Positions 27,611 to 36,250 of a DNA stretch of 64,000 nt are shown here, in pieces (position 1 is the first letter of the stretch; each line of letters begins with the position of its first letter). Below the pieces are notes generated by a model. That model saw only the letters and a program-made list of their open reading frames with translations. It had not been told where the DNA came from and searched no databases. The stretch comes from an uncultured Mollicutes bacterium (lineage in GTDB: Bacteria > Bacillota_I > Bacilli_A > RFN20 > CAG-826): NCBI GenBank assembly GCA_900540395.1, contig UQFQ01000010.1, forward strand, positions 1 to 64,000, written 5' to 3'. The translations under genes and the position numbers were made by a program.

Positions 27611-28355
27611 GGAGTGTCTCCCATAAAGCAATCGTTATATTATCGCTTCCCCCATTGAAATTTGCTAAAGATATTAAAGATTGAACTTTATCACTAGTAG
27701 GTATATGCATTTCTAAAACATTTAAAATATCTTTTTCACGAACGTTGTTATATAAACCATCACTACAAATAAAAACACTTTCACCACTATAATCTAAGAT
27801 ACGTACATCTGCACTTAAAGATGGGAAAATTCCAATCGCATTTGTTAATACATGTCTTTCTGGGTGAGTTAAAGCTTCTTCTTTTGTAATTTGACCAGAT
27901 TTTACAAGGAAGTTAACATAGGTTTGGTCTTCACTAAGTTGAATAAGTTTGCCATCTTTTTTAATATAAATTCTTGAATCGCCGCAATTTAAAATAACAA
28001 GTTTATCTTTCATAATTAATGCCATTGATAAAGTTGTCCCCATACCTTTATAAGTAACATCTTGATCTTGGAGATTAAAAATAGTTGAATTAGCAATCTT
28101 AGTAATGTTTTTTAACCATTTAGAAGCAAAATAAGCATTAACAAAGCCTTTTTTGTCTTTAAAAGCTTCGCTAATGATTCTAACAGTTTCAAAAGAAGCA
28201 AAATCTCCTTTATTGTGTCCACCCATTCCATCAGCCACAATTAAAAGAAGATTGCCACTTGAATTAGTAACAATTTTGGCTTCATCTTCGTTTGAACTTC
28301 TAACTTTCCCTATGTCAGTTCTATAACAATAGTTCCCTCTAAATGCGTTTTTCAT
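27603..28355 (-). CDS. prpC: PP2C-family protein phosphatase
   Basis: This metal-dependent Ser/Thr phosphatase opposes the neighbouring kinase. The motifs are RSSNEDEA (19-26), the Asp-containing LLIVADGMGGHNKGD, LNCGDSRIYI, FICSDGLYNNV and the final GGSDNITIALW. The length (250) is normal for PrpC/Stp. The gene overlaps rlmN by 17 bases and the kinase by 8, so it is tightly coupled. Confidence 0.95.
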   Translation of the reverse strand: MKNAFRGNYCYRTDIGKVRSSNEDEAKIVTNSSGNLLLIVADGMGGHNKGDFASFETVRIISEAFKDKKGFVNAYFASKWLKNITKIANSTIFNLQDQDVTYKGMGTTLSMALIMKDKLVILNCGDSRIYIKKDGKLIQLSEDQTYVNFLVKSGQITKEEALTHPERHVLTNAIGIFPSLSADVRILDYSGESVFICSDGLYNNVREKDILNVLEMHIPTSDKVQSLISLANFNGGSDNITIALWETLHD

Positions 28356-29382
28356 CTTTAGCTCTTAATTGGCCGCAGGCTGCATCAATGTCGCTTCCAA
28401 ATTCCTTTCGTATTGTTGCGGTAACCCCATTTTTCATTAAAGTATCTAAGAAATCATGCACTGTTTTTTCATCACTTCGGCGATATTTCATTTCATTAAC
28501 TTCATTATAAGGTATTAAATTCACATATGCCAAAGTGCCTTTAATTAGTTTAGCAAGTTCAATAGCGTCTTCTTTAGAATCGTTAATACCTTTAAGAAGA
28601 ATATATTCAAACGTTACTCTACGTCCAGCATTTTTTTCATAAAATTTAACTGCCTTCATTAGTTCATCTAAAGGATAAACCCTGCTAATTGGCATTATTT
28701 TATGTCTAATTTCATCATTAGGTGCGTGAAGAGAAATAGCTAAATTAATTTGTAATCCTTCTTTAGCATAATCATAAATCTTTGGAATAATTCCACAAGT
28801 TGAAACAGTAATATGACGTGCCCCTATTTCTAAGCCATGTGGATGGTTTAAAATGCGAATAAAATCCATTACGTTATCATAATTATCAAAAGGTTCGCCG
28901 GTTCCCATTACAACAACATGAGTAATTCTTTCTCCCTTGCCTTCTAAAGCTAGCGAGTCATTTAAAACTAAAATTTGACCAAGCATTTCACTGACTTTTA
29001 ATTCTCTTTTCTTTTTCAAAAGTCCACTAGCACAAAATGCACAGCCCATATTGCAGCCAACTTCACTAGAAACACATGCAACATTTCCATAGTTATAACG
29101 CATTAAAACGGTTTCTACTTTATCATGATCTTCTAGTTCAACTAATAATTTAATGGTTCCATCTTTACTAACTTGCTTTTGAAAGATTGAAGGTTTTTGA
29201 AAACAAAAATCAGCTTTTAGTTTTTCTCTAAAAGTTTTAGAAATATCACTCATTTCATCAAAATCAGTTATTCCACGTTTATAAGCCCATTTAAAAATTT
29301 GGGTCGCACGAAATTTCTTTTCGCCAAGCGAAACAACTAGATCTTCAAGTTTATTTAAACTATAGTCGTAAAGATTTATCAT
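28339..29382 (-). CDS. rlmN: 23S rRNA (adenine2503-C2)/tRNA methyltransferase
   Basis: This radical SAM enzyme methylates A2503 of 23S rRNA. The CxxxCxxC cluster motif is at Cys110, Cys114, Cys117 (EVGCNMGCAFCASG). It is followed by GTGEPFDNYDNV, and a late Cys in DAACGQLRA matches the catalytic cysteine. The length is 347, typical. It lies between the RsmB-like gene and prpC, 2 bases after the former. Confidence 0.97.
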   Translation of the reverse strand: MINLYDYSLNKLEDLVVSLGEKKFRATQIFKWAYKRGITDFDEMSDISKTFREKLKADFCFQKPSIFQKQVSKDGTIKLLVELEDHDKVETVLMRYNYGNVACVSSEVGCNMGCAFCASGLLKKKRELKVSEMLGQILVLNDSLALEGKGERITHVVVMGTGEPFDNYDNVMDFIRILNHPHGLEIGARHITVSTCGIIPKIYDYAKEGLQINLAISLHAPNDEIRHKIMPISRVYPLDELMKAVKFYEKNAGRRVTFEYILLKGINDSKEDAIELAKLIKGTLAYVNLIPYNEVNEMKYRRSDEKTVHDFLDTLMKNGVTATIRKEFGSDIDAACGQLRAKDEKRI

Positions 29383-29384
29383 TA

Positions 29385-30659
29385 CTAATTATCTTTCTTT
29401 TCAAAAACAGCGTAATAGAAAACTGAATTATCTTTTTCAAATGGGAAATATGTACATTCTTTAACTAATTTAAAGTCTTTTTTCATTTCTAAGAATTTAT
29501 GAACAATAAGCATAGTCTCTTTAATGTCAAAAGTAGGAACACAATAAACAAGTTTTCCATTATCGCTAAGATATTGAGTAACATCAACTAATTCATTAAG
29601 TTCGTTTTCAATAAGTCCATCGAGAGTTTTTTCTTCAAAAATGATTCCATACTCTGGAGTTCTTCTAAGCATTTCTAAATTACTGCTCTTTGGCAAAAGA
29701 ACAAAAATATCTTGCTTCTCTGAAAGATGAGCAATTAATTCAGTTTCTGTTGATTCATAAATATCAAGTTTCTCTTTTTTAAGAGGTTTAATTTTTGAAT
29801 ATAAATCTGGATTTAATCTTGGATTATTACTTGCTAAAGAAACTTTATTAGTTCCATTTAAATATTTGTTAATAATCGAAACATATATTGAGTTTTTTTC
29901 TTCAAAGTAGAAAGTGACAGCTAAGTTTTCTCCATCAGGCAAACTTTTTACCATATCAAACTCAGCCCTTTGAATTGGCATAAGTTTAGACTCACGAACT
30001 AAAACATCTTTACGGATCGATGTTTTGCTTTTGTATTCATAAAGTTCAGGTTCAATTAATTTAAACTCTGAAAGTTCTTCTTCTTTTACTTCGCCTAAAA
30101 TTTTATTTAAAACAGCATATTGTCTAGGCATTTTGAATATAGCATGAATGGTATCTAGTCCATAATCACGACCATATTGAGTATGAAGCATTTTAATAAT
30201 CCATTCAGGCAAGTTTGTAATGCAGGAAAGATATGTTCTTGGAGTTTTTGAAATTTTCTTACTATTAATAATTTCTTTTAAGAAGGCATTCTTATCTTCG
30301 ATTGCCTTTTTAAAGTTTTCTTTAATAGTATCATCGAATTTGACTTGATAAAGGTTTAGTTTATTAACAAGGTAAGTCAATGATTCTTTTTCGTCGACAT
30401 ATTTTTTGTAAAGGTTATTCACGTAAACTAAACCAATATAAATAACTGGTTCTTCTTGGGTTGCATTAAAAACTGCTTCTGCAATAACTTTAATTGAAAA
30501 ATAATTTCTTAAAAATATTCCAGCAAGTGCGCTCATGCCACTGAATTCATCTTTAGAGACACCTCTACTATTATTCTTTACAGCGACTGAAAAAGATAAA
30601 TGCTCTTTTAATACACTTCTTAAAACATTAAAGCTATGGTCATAAACTTTTGTGTTCAT
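29385..30659 (-). CDS. RsmB-like protein, catalytically degenerate
   Basis: Gene order, a NusB-like N-terminal half (about 1-150), the length (424) and the C-terminal layout identify this as an RsmB/Fmu relative. RsmB makes m5C967 in 16S rRNA. The key parts are missing, however. The SAM-binding glycine-rich motif I (usually near DxCAAPGGKT) is absent. Motif IV PCSG reads PKSS at 323-326 (Cys to Lys). Motif VI TCS is replaced by VPT within LVYCVPTF at 370-377, with a stray Cys373. The enzyme is therefore probably inactive as a methyltransferase. It may still bind rRNA or assist assembly. It is co-operonic with rlmN. Confidence 0.72.
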   Translation of the reverse strand: MNTKVYDHSFNVLRSVLKEHLSFSVAVKNNSRGVSKDEFSGMSALAGIFLRNYFSIKVIAEAVFNATQEEPVIYIGLVYVNNLYKKYVDEKESLTYLVNKLNLYQVKFDDTIKENFKKAIEDKNAFLKEIINSKKISKTPRTYLSCITNLPEWIIKMLHTQYGRDYGLDTIHAIFKMPRQYAVLNKILGEVKEEELSEFKLIEPELYEYKSKTSIRKDVLVRESKLMPIQRAEFDMVKSLPDGENLAVTFYFEEKNSIYVSIINKYLNGTNKVSLASNNPRLNPDLYSKIKPLKKEKLDIYESTETELIAHLSEKQDIFVLLPKSSNLEMLRRTPEYGIIFEEKTLDGLIENELNELVDVTQYLSDNGKLVYCVPTFDIKETMLIVHKFLEMKKDFKLVKECTYFPFEKDNSVFYYAVFEKKDN

Positions 30660-30661
30660 AG

Positions 30662-31144
30662 CTATTTTCCTCCGTTCATTTTCTTTTCGAAATCTTCAAA
30701 AATATTTCCAAGATATGGTTCTTCATAACCATCTTCATCTCTTTCATCATGAAGTTCATCTTCGAGAGAATCATCATTACTAATTTCAACACTATTATCT
30801 TCGGTCATGAAACGAGGATGTGTATCATCTATAAACTCATAGCGATTATCTTGGCTATAATAGTAGAATTCGATTGCTAAATTTATGCAGGCGTCTTTCA
30901 TAAATTCATGAATAATTTTAGCTGCGTCTTTTTCCATTACCTTAACTTTTAATGGAGCATGAACTCTAACTAAAACATTCCATGTATTTTGTTCAACACC
31001 ATCATGAATGAATAAACATTCAGGTGCATAAAAATTAATATCATCCTTTTTGCATTCGTAAATATCCGCTAAACGCGATGTCATTTCTTTTGAAATTTGT
31101 CTAACAAGATATGGGTCTGTGCCTAATATTGAAACTGTAATCAT
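30662..31144 (-). CDS. DUF1904-like small protein with acidic tail
   Basis: This is a protein of about 160 residues. The first 100 (MITVSILGTDPYLVRQISKE..., then FYAPECLFIHDG and a helix ending in INLAIEFYYYSQD) resemble DUF1904 tautomerase-like proteins, a tentative match. The C-terminal 50 residues are strongly acidic (Asp/Glu-rich, about 110-150). An in-frame TTG at 31165 is possible, but GAGGG sits before the ATG at 31144. It opens the rsmB-rlmN-prpC-prkC-rpe run behind its own promoter, in a place where def/fmt stand in Bacillus. Confidence 0.6.
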   Translation of the reverse strand: MITVSILGTDPYLVRQISKEMTSRLADIYECKKDDINFYAPECLFIHDGVEQNTWNVLVRVHAPLKVKVMEKDAAKIIHEFMKDACINLAIEFYYYSQDNRYEFIDDTHPRFMTEDNSVEISNDDSLEDELHDERDEDGYEEPYLGNIFEDFEKKMNGGK

Positions 31145-31164
31145 ATTCCCTCGCTTTTTTAACA

Positions 31165-31199
31165 ATAATAATCATAGATTATTATCGTTCTGATTTCAA
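31165..31199 (-). promoter_or_regulatory. Promoter of the DUF1904-rsmB-rlmN-prpC-prkC-rpe run, with operator-like repeat
   Basis: On the minus strand TTGAAA (31199-31194), a 17-base spacer and TATGAT (31176-31171) form a good promoter. The -10 lies inside a 9-bp inverted repeat (ATAATAATC/GATTATTAT, 31165-31185), so a symmetric protein binding there would block polymerase. The leader would be only about 20 bases. Confidence 0.65.
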
Positions 31200-31522
31200 T
31201 TTTTAATAATTGACTGTCTACTATGTCAAAAAGAGCAATAGGCTTATGTGTGACCTAAAAATACGTTTGTTATCTATTTTTTGATAGTTTTGTGCACGTA
31301 TAACTATTTTCGATTATATTTTTAGGCTTAATGTGGAAAATTTAAAATTTCTAAGATTCTTTAATTTTGAAAATTCCGGTTAAAATTTCCTCTGGTAATC
31401 TTACCTGCCAACCTCTACATGTCACATAAAAAAATAAAATAAGTTGTTTTTGCAAGGTTATTTAACGTAATCCTAAGTAAAATAAACAGTTTCTACTAAC
31501 AAAAAGACTATAAGAAAAAACA
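31200..31522. other. Non-coding stretch after priA, with possible structured RNA
   Basis: There is no gene in this gap of about 320 bases. It contains a 10-bp inverted repeat CCTAAAAATA/TATTTTTAGG (31254-31326). The 53-base loop of that repeat holds a second stem, ATAGTT/AACTAT (31284-31307). Near-direct repeats GGCTTATGTG (31241) and GGCTTAATGTGG (31325) also occur. No known RNA family is recognised. Confidence 0.4.
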
Positions 31523-33721
31523 TTAAAAACTATAAGGATTGAAATTAAGTGATATTTTAATTTTATTTTCAGTTTTATAAACTGCTAAAAGATTTTCAAT
31601 AGGTTCAACTAAATCAATAAGTTTTTTATATTTAACAAAAATAAATTTCCAAGATTTATATTTAGTGTAATTTAAAATAGAAGGCCCATAAACATACACA
31701 TCTTCTAACCTTAAACTTAAAAAGAAATTTTTAATTTTTGGAATAAAATATTCAAGATTTGCGGCGTTTTTACTAGAAATCTCAATAGCAAGTATTGAAT
31801 TAAAAGGTGGATTTTTAAATCGTTTTCTATTCTTTAGTTCCTCAATATAGAATGATTCATAATCCTGCTTGACTGCTGATAAAATAGCATAGTTATTAGT
31901 TGCACTACTTTGTATAACTGCGATTCCTTTATCTTTTTTTCTTCCACAACGACCAATAACTTGGGTCAGCATCGAAAAAGTCATTTCATTGCTTCGATAG
32001 TTAGGGAAGTTCAATAAAGTATCTGCGTTTAAAACTCCAACTAACTTTACGTTATTAAAGTCGTGTCCTTTAGCCACAATTTGAGTACCGATTAATACTT
32101 GTGCTTCATTATTATTGAAAGCTTTAAGAACGGCTTCAATTTGGAAAGTTTTCTTTGTGCGATCGCTATCCAAAACTAAATATTTAGCACTTGGAAAAAG
32201 TTTTTTAAAATCTTCTTCGACTTTTTCAATACCAAATTGGCCAAAACCTAAATATTTTGAATCACACTTAGGACAGTTATGAGGTATGGTCTCATTGTAT
32301 TCACAATGATGGCAATACAATATATTTTTTTCTTTATGATAATGTAAAGGCAATCCACAATGAGGGCATTTAAATACGTGTCCACACTCCTTGCAAATCA
32401 AGTAGTTAGAAAATCCTCTTCTATTAATAAACAAAATCGCTTGTTTTCCTTCTAATAGAGTCATCTTTAATTGACGAATCAATTCTAAAGAAAATACATT
32501 TGATTGTGTTGAAAAATTTCTATAATTTGTATTATCAATCAAAAAGACATCAGGTAGTGGTTGGTCACTAAATCGATTATTAAGTTCTACTAAAGTATAG
32601 ATGTTGTTTTTTGCTTTTGCATAATCTTCTATTGCAGGAGTCGCCGAACCTAATACTACTTTCACTCCTTCAATTTTCATACGCATTAATGCCACTTCTT
32701 TTGCATTATATAAAAGCCCTTGATCGTCTTGCTTATAACATTCATCATTTTCTTCATCAATTATAATTAAACCTAAATTGGATACAGGTGCAAAAATAGC
32801 GCTTCTTGTACCAATAACTATATCAGCTTTCCCATCAGAAATTTTACGATATTCATCATATAATTCTGCATCTGTTAACGATGAATGTAGAACCGCAATA
32901 TCATCTTTAAAGAAATTGTATAAACGGGAAATCATTAAAGGTGTTAACGCAATTTCAGGTACAAGAATGATTGCTCCTTTACCTTCTTTTTTCACTTCTT
33001 GAATCAGTTTAATATAAATTTCTGTTTTGCCGCTCCCCGTGACACCCTTTAAAAGAACAGGTTTTTCTTTTTCTTTTAAGATTTTTTCAAAAGCACGTTC
33101 TTGTTCATTACTCAGAACTATATCTTTTTCGTAGTCATTAAAAACTTGTTTTAATTCATAACGATATTTCTCTTCTTTTTTAATTAGTATTATTCCTTTT
33201 TCAACTAAAGAATTAAGTGTTTTAGATTTTCCAAGATCTCTTTTTGCAATAATCTCTTTACCTCTAAATTTTCCTAGCAGTTTTTTTTCATTATTATTGA
33301 AAATATTTTCACTAATTATTTCTTTGTTTAAATAATAGTATTCGACTTCTTTAACTTTTGCTGAATTTTCATAAGTTTTCTTTGGCTTTAAAGAAGGAGG
33401 AAGCATTGTTTGAAAAACGCCAATAAGCGGATACATATATCTTTTTTTAAGTTCATAAGCCAACTTTAAAAGGTTTTCATTTAAGATTGGTTTTTGATCT
33501 ATTATTTCTTCAATAAAAACTAAATTTATACCTAAATCATCTTCAATCTCATCTTTTGACTTGTTTTTAAATTCAGAAGATACAACGTATCCAACAATTG
33601 AAGAATTATGAAAATTAATTTTAACTCTTACTCCTTCTTTGACATCTTTATCAGATAAATAATAAAAAGTTCTATCTAAAAGATAGACATTATTTTGAGT
33701 TAAAACCTTAAGTAAATACAT
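31523..33721 (-). CDS. priA: Primosomal protein N' (helicase PriA)
   Basis: This replication-restart helicase loads DnaB at stalled forks. Over 732 residues it has the N-terminal DNA-binding domain, Walker A LKGVTGSGKTEIY, a DEAD/H-type box and zinc-binding cysteine pairs (CKECGHVFKCPHCG ... CHHCEY ... CPKC). The usual DEEH box reads DEEN (IIIDEENDECYKQ), a His-to-Asn change. The gene starts 7 bases after gmk, whose promoter probably reads it. Confidence 0.96.
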   Translation of the reverse strand: MYLLKVLTQNNVYLLDRTFYYLSDKDVKEGVRVKINFHNSSIVGYVVSSEFKNKSKDEIEDDLGINLVFIEEIIDQKPILNENLLKLAYELKKRYMYPLIGVFQTMLPPSLKPKKTYENSAKVKEVEYYYLNKEIISENIFNNNEKKLLGKFRGKEIIAKRDLGKSKTLNSLVEKGIILIKKEEKYRYELKQVFNDYEKDIVLSNEQERAFEKILKEKEKPVLLKGVTGSGKTEIYIKLIQEVKKEGKGAIILVPEIALTPLMISRLYNFFKDDIAVLHSSLTDAELYDEYRKISDGKADIVIGTRSAIFAPVSNLGLIIIDEENDECYKQDDQGLLYNAKEVALMRMKIEGVKVVLGSATPAIEDYAKAKNNIYTLVELNNRFSDQPLPDVFLIDNTNYRNFSTQSNVFSLELIRQLKMTLLEGKQAILFINRRGFSNYLICKECGHVFKCPHCGLPLHYHKEKNILYCHHCEYNETIPHNCPKCDSKYLGFGQFGIEKVEEDFKKLFPSAKYLVLDSDRTKKTFQIEAVLKAFNNNEAQVLIGTQIVAKGHDFNNVKLVGVLNADTLLNFPNYRSNEMTFSMLTQVIGRCGRKKDKGIAVIQSSATNNYAILSAVKQDYESFYIEELKNRKRFKNPPFNSILAIEISSKNAANLEYFIPKIKNFFLSLRLEDVYVYGPSILNYTKYKSWKFIFVKYKKLIDLVEPIENLLAVYKTENKIKISLNFNPYSF

Positions 33722-33728
33722 ACTTAAA

Positions 33729-34301
33729 TTATAAATGCATTTTCTCTTTTATAATATCGCTAATTTCTTTAGCCGCTTGCTCAGGTGTTATATCTATAAC
33801 TTTATAATCGTATAAATTTTGTAATGAGATTTCGCCTTTAGCTTTAGAAAGTCTTTCTTGTACAATTTCTTCTTCTTCAGTACGGCGACCTCTAATTCTT
33901 TTTTCAAGTTCTTCTAAAGATGGTGGTAATAAAAAGATAGAAAAGAATAAATCATCATTTTTAGTTTGTTCCATAACAGAACGCGCGCCGTTTGTTTCTA
34001 TTTCTAAAAGAACATTTTTCCCTTCGTTTCTTAATTTTTCAACATAAGCTTTAGGAGTTCCGTAACTATTATTAACAAAAGTGGCGTGCTCTAAAAGTTC
34101 ATTATTTTCAACTGCCTTATCAAATTCTTCTTGGTTAACGAAGAAATAATCTTCTCCATCAACTTCGCCAACCCTTGGCTTTCTAGTTGTCATAGAAATA
34201 GAATAGGCAAGATTAAGAGACTTATCTTCCATAAGTATTTTTCTAACAGTCCCTTTGCCTACACCACTAGGACCACTTAAAACAATTAAAAGCCCTTTCA
34301 T
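33729..34301 (-). CDS. gmk: Guanylate kinase
   Basis: This enzyme phosphorylates GMP to GDP. It has P-loop SGPSGVGKGT, the GMP-binding SMTTRKPRVGEVDGEDYFFV block and an Arg-rich lid (RGRRTEEEE). I place the start at ATG 34301 (190 residues). A TTG 13 codons upstream (34340) is in frame, but the -10 box lies just 6 bases before the ATG, so the mRNA is probably leaderless and the TTG would not be transcribed. No Shine-Dalgarno is visible. It starts the gmk-priA transcript. Confidence 0.95.
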   Translation of the reverse strand: MKGLLIVLSGPSGVGKGTVRKILMEDKSLNLAYSISMTTRKPRVGEVDGEDYFFVNQEEFDKAVENNELLEHATFVNNSYGTPKAYVEKLRNEGKNVLLEIETNGARSVMEQTKNDDLFFSIFLLPPSLEELEKRIRGRRTEEEEIVQERLSKAKGEISLQNLYDYKVIDITPEQAAKEISDIIKEKMHL

Positions 34302-34307
34302 AAAAAG

Positions 34308-34337
34308 ATTATAGACTTTTAAATTTTTAATATTCAA
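34308..34337 (-). promoter_or_regulatory. gmk promoter, leaderless type
   Basis: On the minus strand TTGAAT (34337-34332), an 18-base spacer, TATAAT (34313-34308), then six bases and the ATG. Transcription from 6-7 bases after the -10 starts at or next to the A of the start codon. Confidence 0.7.
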
Positions 34338-34414
34338 CAAGTTTTAATAAATGTTTATTAAATTCTTTTAAGAAAGCGTTTACATTTTAAAAGAAATCGT
34401 AATTTTAATTAGTT

Positions 34415-36250
34415 CTATTTATTTGATGTCTTTCTTACTAATGCTAAAGATTCTTTTAAATCTCCAGTTAATGAAATTCTATTATAAATAAGAGCAAGCG
34501 CAAGAACGAATAAAATATAAAGTATTGAGAATACAGCAAATAGATAATTATAAGGTGCTAAAGATAAACTTGTTGAATAAAGGAATTGACCTACAAGATT
34601 TGCGTCAAAAAAGTAACTACTTATAATACTCGTTGACATAAATATGACTAATGGAGCAATAGCAGAAATAAGCAAAAGTTCAATTAAAGTTCGTGCAATA
34701 GATTTTCTGTCTAATCCAAATAAACGATATATAATAAGTTTCTTTTTATTTAAGTTAAAAAGTATAACTAAAGATGTTAAATTGAATAAGAAATAAAAGC
34801 ATATGAAAAGGACGGCTAATAATTTGTTTGTAATATTATCTTGGTATATTTTCCCTAAAAACTCGTCGGCATTAGTTCCATCATTTAAAAACATAGTATG
34901 GGAAAAAGAATCAAATTTATATTTGCTAATTATATCCGTTTTATCGCTTCTGATTCCATAGGAGACAGTTTGCGCAAGTGTAGTAGTTAACTTAAAATCT
35001 TTTGAATAAATACCGATTAAACCATCAAGAAATAAATGTGATTCAAAAGTATTAACATTCTCTTTAATAGATAATTCATTAATATTATTTGAATTTTCAT
35101 CTAAGCTTTTGTAAATTCCAACAATTTTATAATCCGCTTCTTCTATTTTAAAAGTCGTGCCAACTGCACTCTCGTCGTATTTTGAACTAGGAGCTAAAAA
35201 TTCATATTGATTTGAAGGGTGAACCCCATCGACTAGTTCAATCTGAGCTGGGTTTTTAAACATGTAGAACATAGTAGTTCCGGCCTCTTCATTATTTGAA
35301 GAAAATGACATTGCCCAGAATGAATAGATATCAGCATCATTTTCAAGTTCGTCAGCCTTCACATTATTTATTTTCGAGAAAAAAACATAAGGGAAATTGT
35401 TTTGAATGTATTCAATTTTCTTTGTAGTAATAAATGTGTCTGGATCCGTATAAGGGAGCGTCATACCAGCATAAGATAAACCTAAGCCTGATAAGACTAT
35501 ACTTAAAATTGAAAAGAAAATCAGAAAAAACCTGTTTTGATAAAAAACGCTGTAAAACACGCTTCTTTTTTGTGTTTTATCTTGCTTTTGAATTAAATCA
35601 TTGTCCTTAATCTCACCTTTTCTTAAGGATAGTTTATGATTTTCAATAAGAATCTTATCATCAAAAATCTCTTTTAACTTTTCAGGAATATAATGTGATA
35701 CAAATACAACTAAACACGTTTTTGAAATAGCTTTAATTGCTTCTAATACATCTTTAGTATTTTCTTCATCTAAGTTGTTAGTTATCTCATCGCAAAGGAG
35801 TATGTCTGGTTTAAAAAGAAAAGAAAAAGAAATCATTAATCTTTTCTTTTCACCCATGGAAAGACTATTTACGACTTGGTCTAAATCGTTATATAAGTTT
35901 ACTTGTTCTAAGATATTTTTAATATCATCATCACTTATCTTTTTAGGAGAAATTTTAATCAAATTTTGTCTTATAGTTAAATCTTCAAATAATATTGTAT
36001 CTTGGTATAAGGTAAAAACATTAAACTTACGGTACTTAGAAGCATTCTTCTTATTAATTTCTTGATTATTAAAGATTAGCTTACCTGTAAAATCAGTATC
36101 ATTATAATCAATAATGTTTAAAAGGGTACTTTTCCCAACACCGTTTTCCCCTTCTAACAAAAATAGACCAAAATTAGGCAAACTCAAGTTTGCCTTATCG
36201 TAAATTACCTTTTCACCAAAAGATTTACTTATTTCCTTTAGTTCTAGCAT
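34415..36250 (-). CDS. ABC transporter ATPase-permease fusion protein
   Basis: This 611-residue protein fuses an ABC ATPase and membrane domain. The ATPase has Walker A EGENGVGKSTLL (32-43), signature LSMGEKKRL (a variant of LSGGQ), Walker B ILLCDEIT and an H-loop VSH at about 190. A transmembrane helix near 238-262 is followed by a large extracytoplasmic part and a C-terminal cluster of three helices (about 480-600) of FtsX/MacB-like layout. It overlaps the start of the neighbouring fusion by 26 bases. GAGGAA precedes its ATG. Export of, or immunity to, a peptide or lipid is possible; the substrate is unknown. Confidence 0.8.
   Translation of the reverse strand: MLELKEISKSFGEKVIYDKANLSLPNFGLFLLEGENGVGKSTLLNIIDYNDTDFTGKLIFNNQEINKKNASKYRKFNVFTLYQDTILFEDLTIRQNLIKISPKKISDDDIKNILEQVNLYNDLDQVVNSLSMGEKKRLMISFSFLFKPDILLCDEITNNLDEENTKDVLEAIKAISKTCLVVFVSHYIPEKLKEIFDDKILIENHKLSLRKGEIKDNDLIQKQDKTQKRSVFYSVFYQNRFFLIFFSILSIVLSGLGLSYAGMTLPYTDPDTFITTKKIEYIQNNFPYVFFSKINNVKADELENDADIYSFWAMSFSSNNEEAGTTMFYMFKNPAQIELVDGVHPSNQYEFLAPSSKYDESAVGTTFKIEEADYKIVGIYKSLDENSNNINELSIKENVNTFESHLFLDGLIGIYSKDFKLTTTLAQTVSYGIRSDKTDIISKYKFDSFSHTMFLNDGTNADEFLGKIYQDNITNKLLAVLFICFYFLFNLTSLVILFNLNKKKLIIYRLFGLDRKSIARTLIELLLISAIAPLVIFMSTSIISSYFFDANLVGQFLYSTSLSLAPYNYLFAVFSILYILFVLALALIYNRISLTGDLKESLALVRKTSNK

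Noticed and set aside
34299..34340. gmk start at the upstream TTG
   Set aside because: The TTG lies upstream of the -10 box, so it would not be in the transcript from that promoter, and the ATG restores the normal N-terminus.
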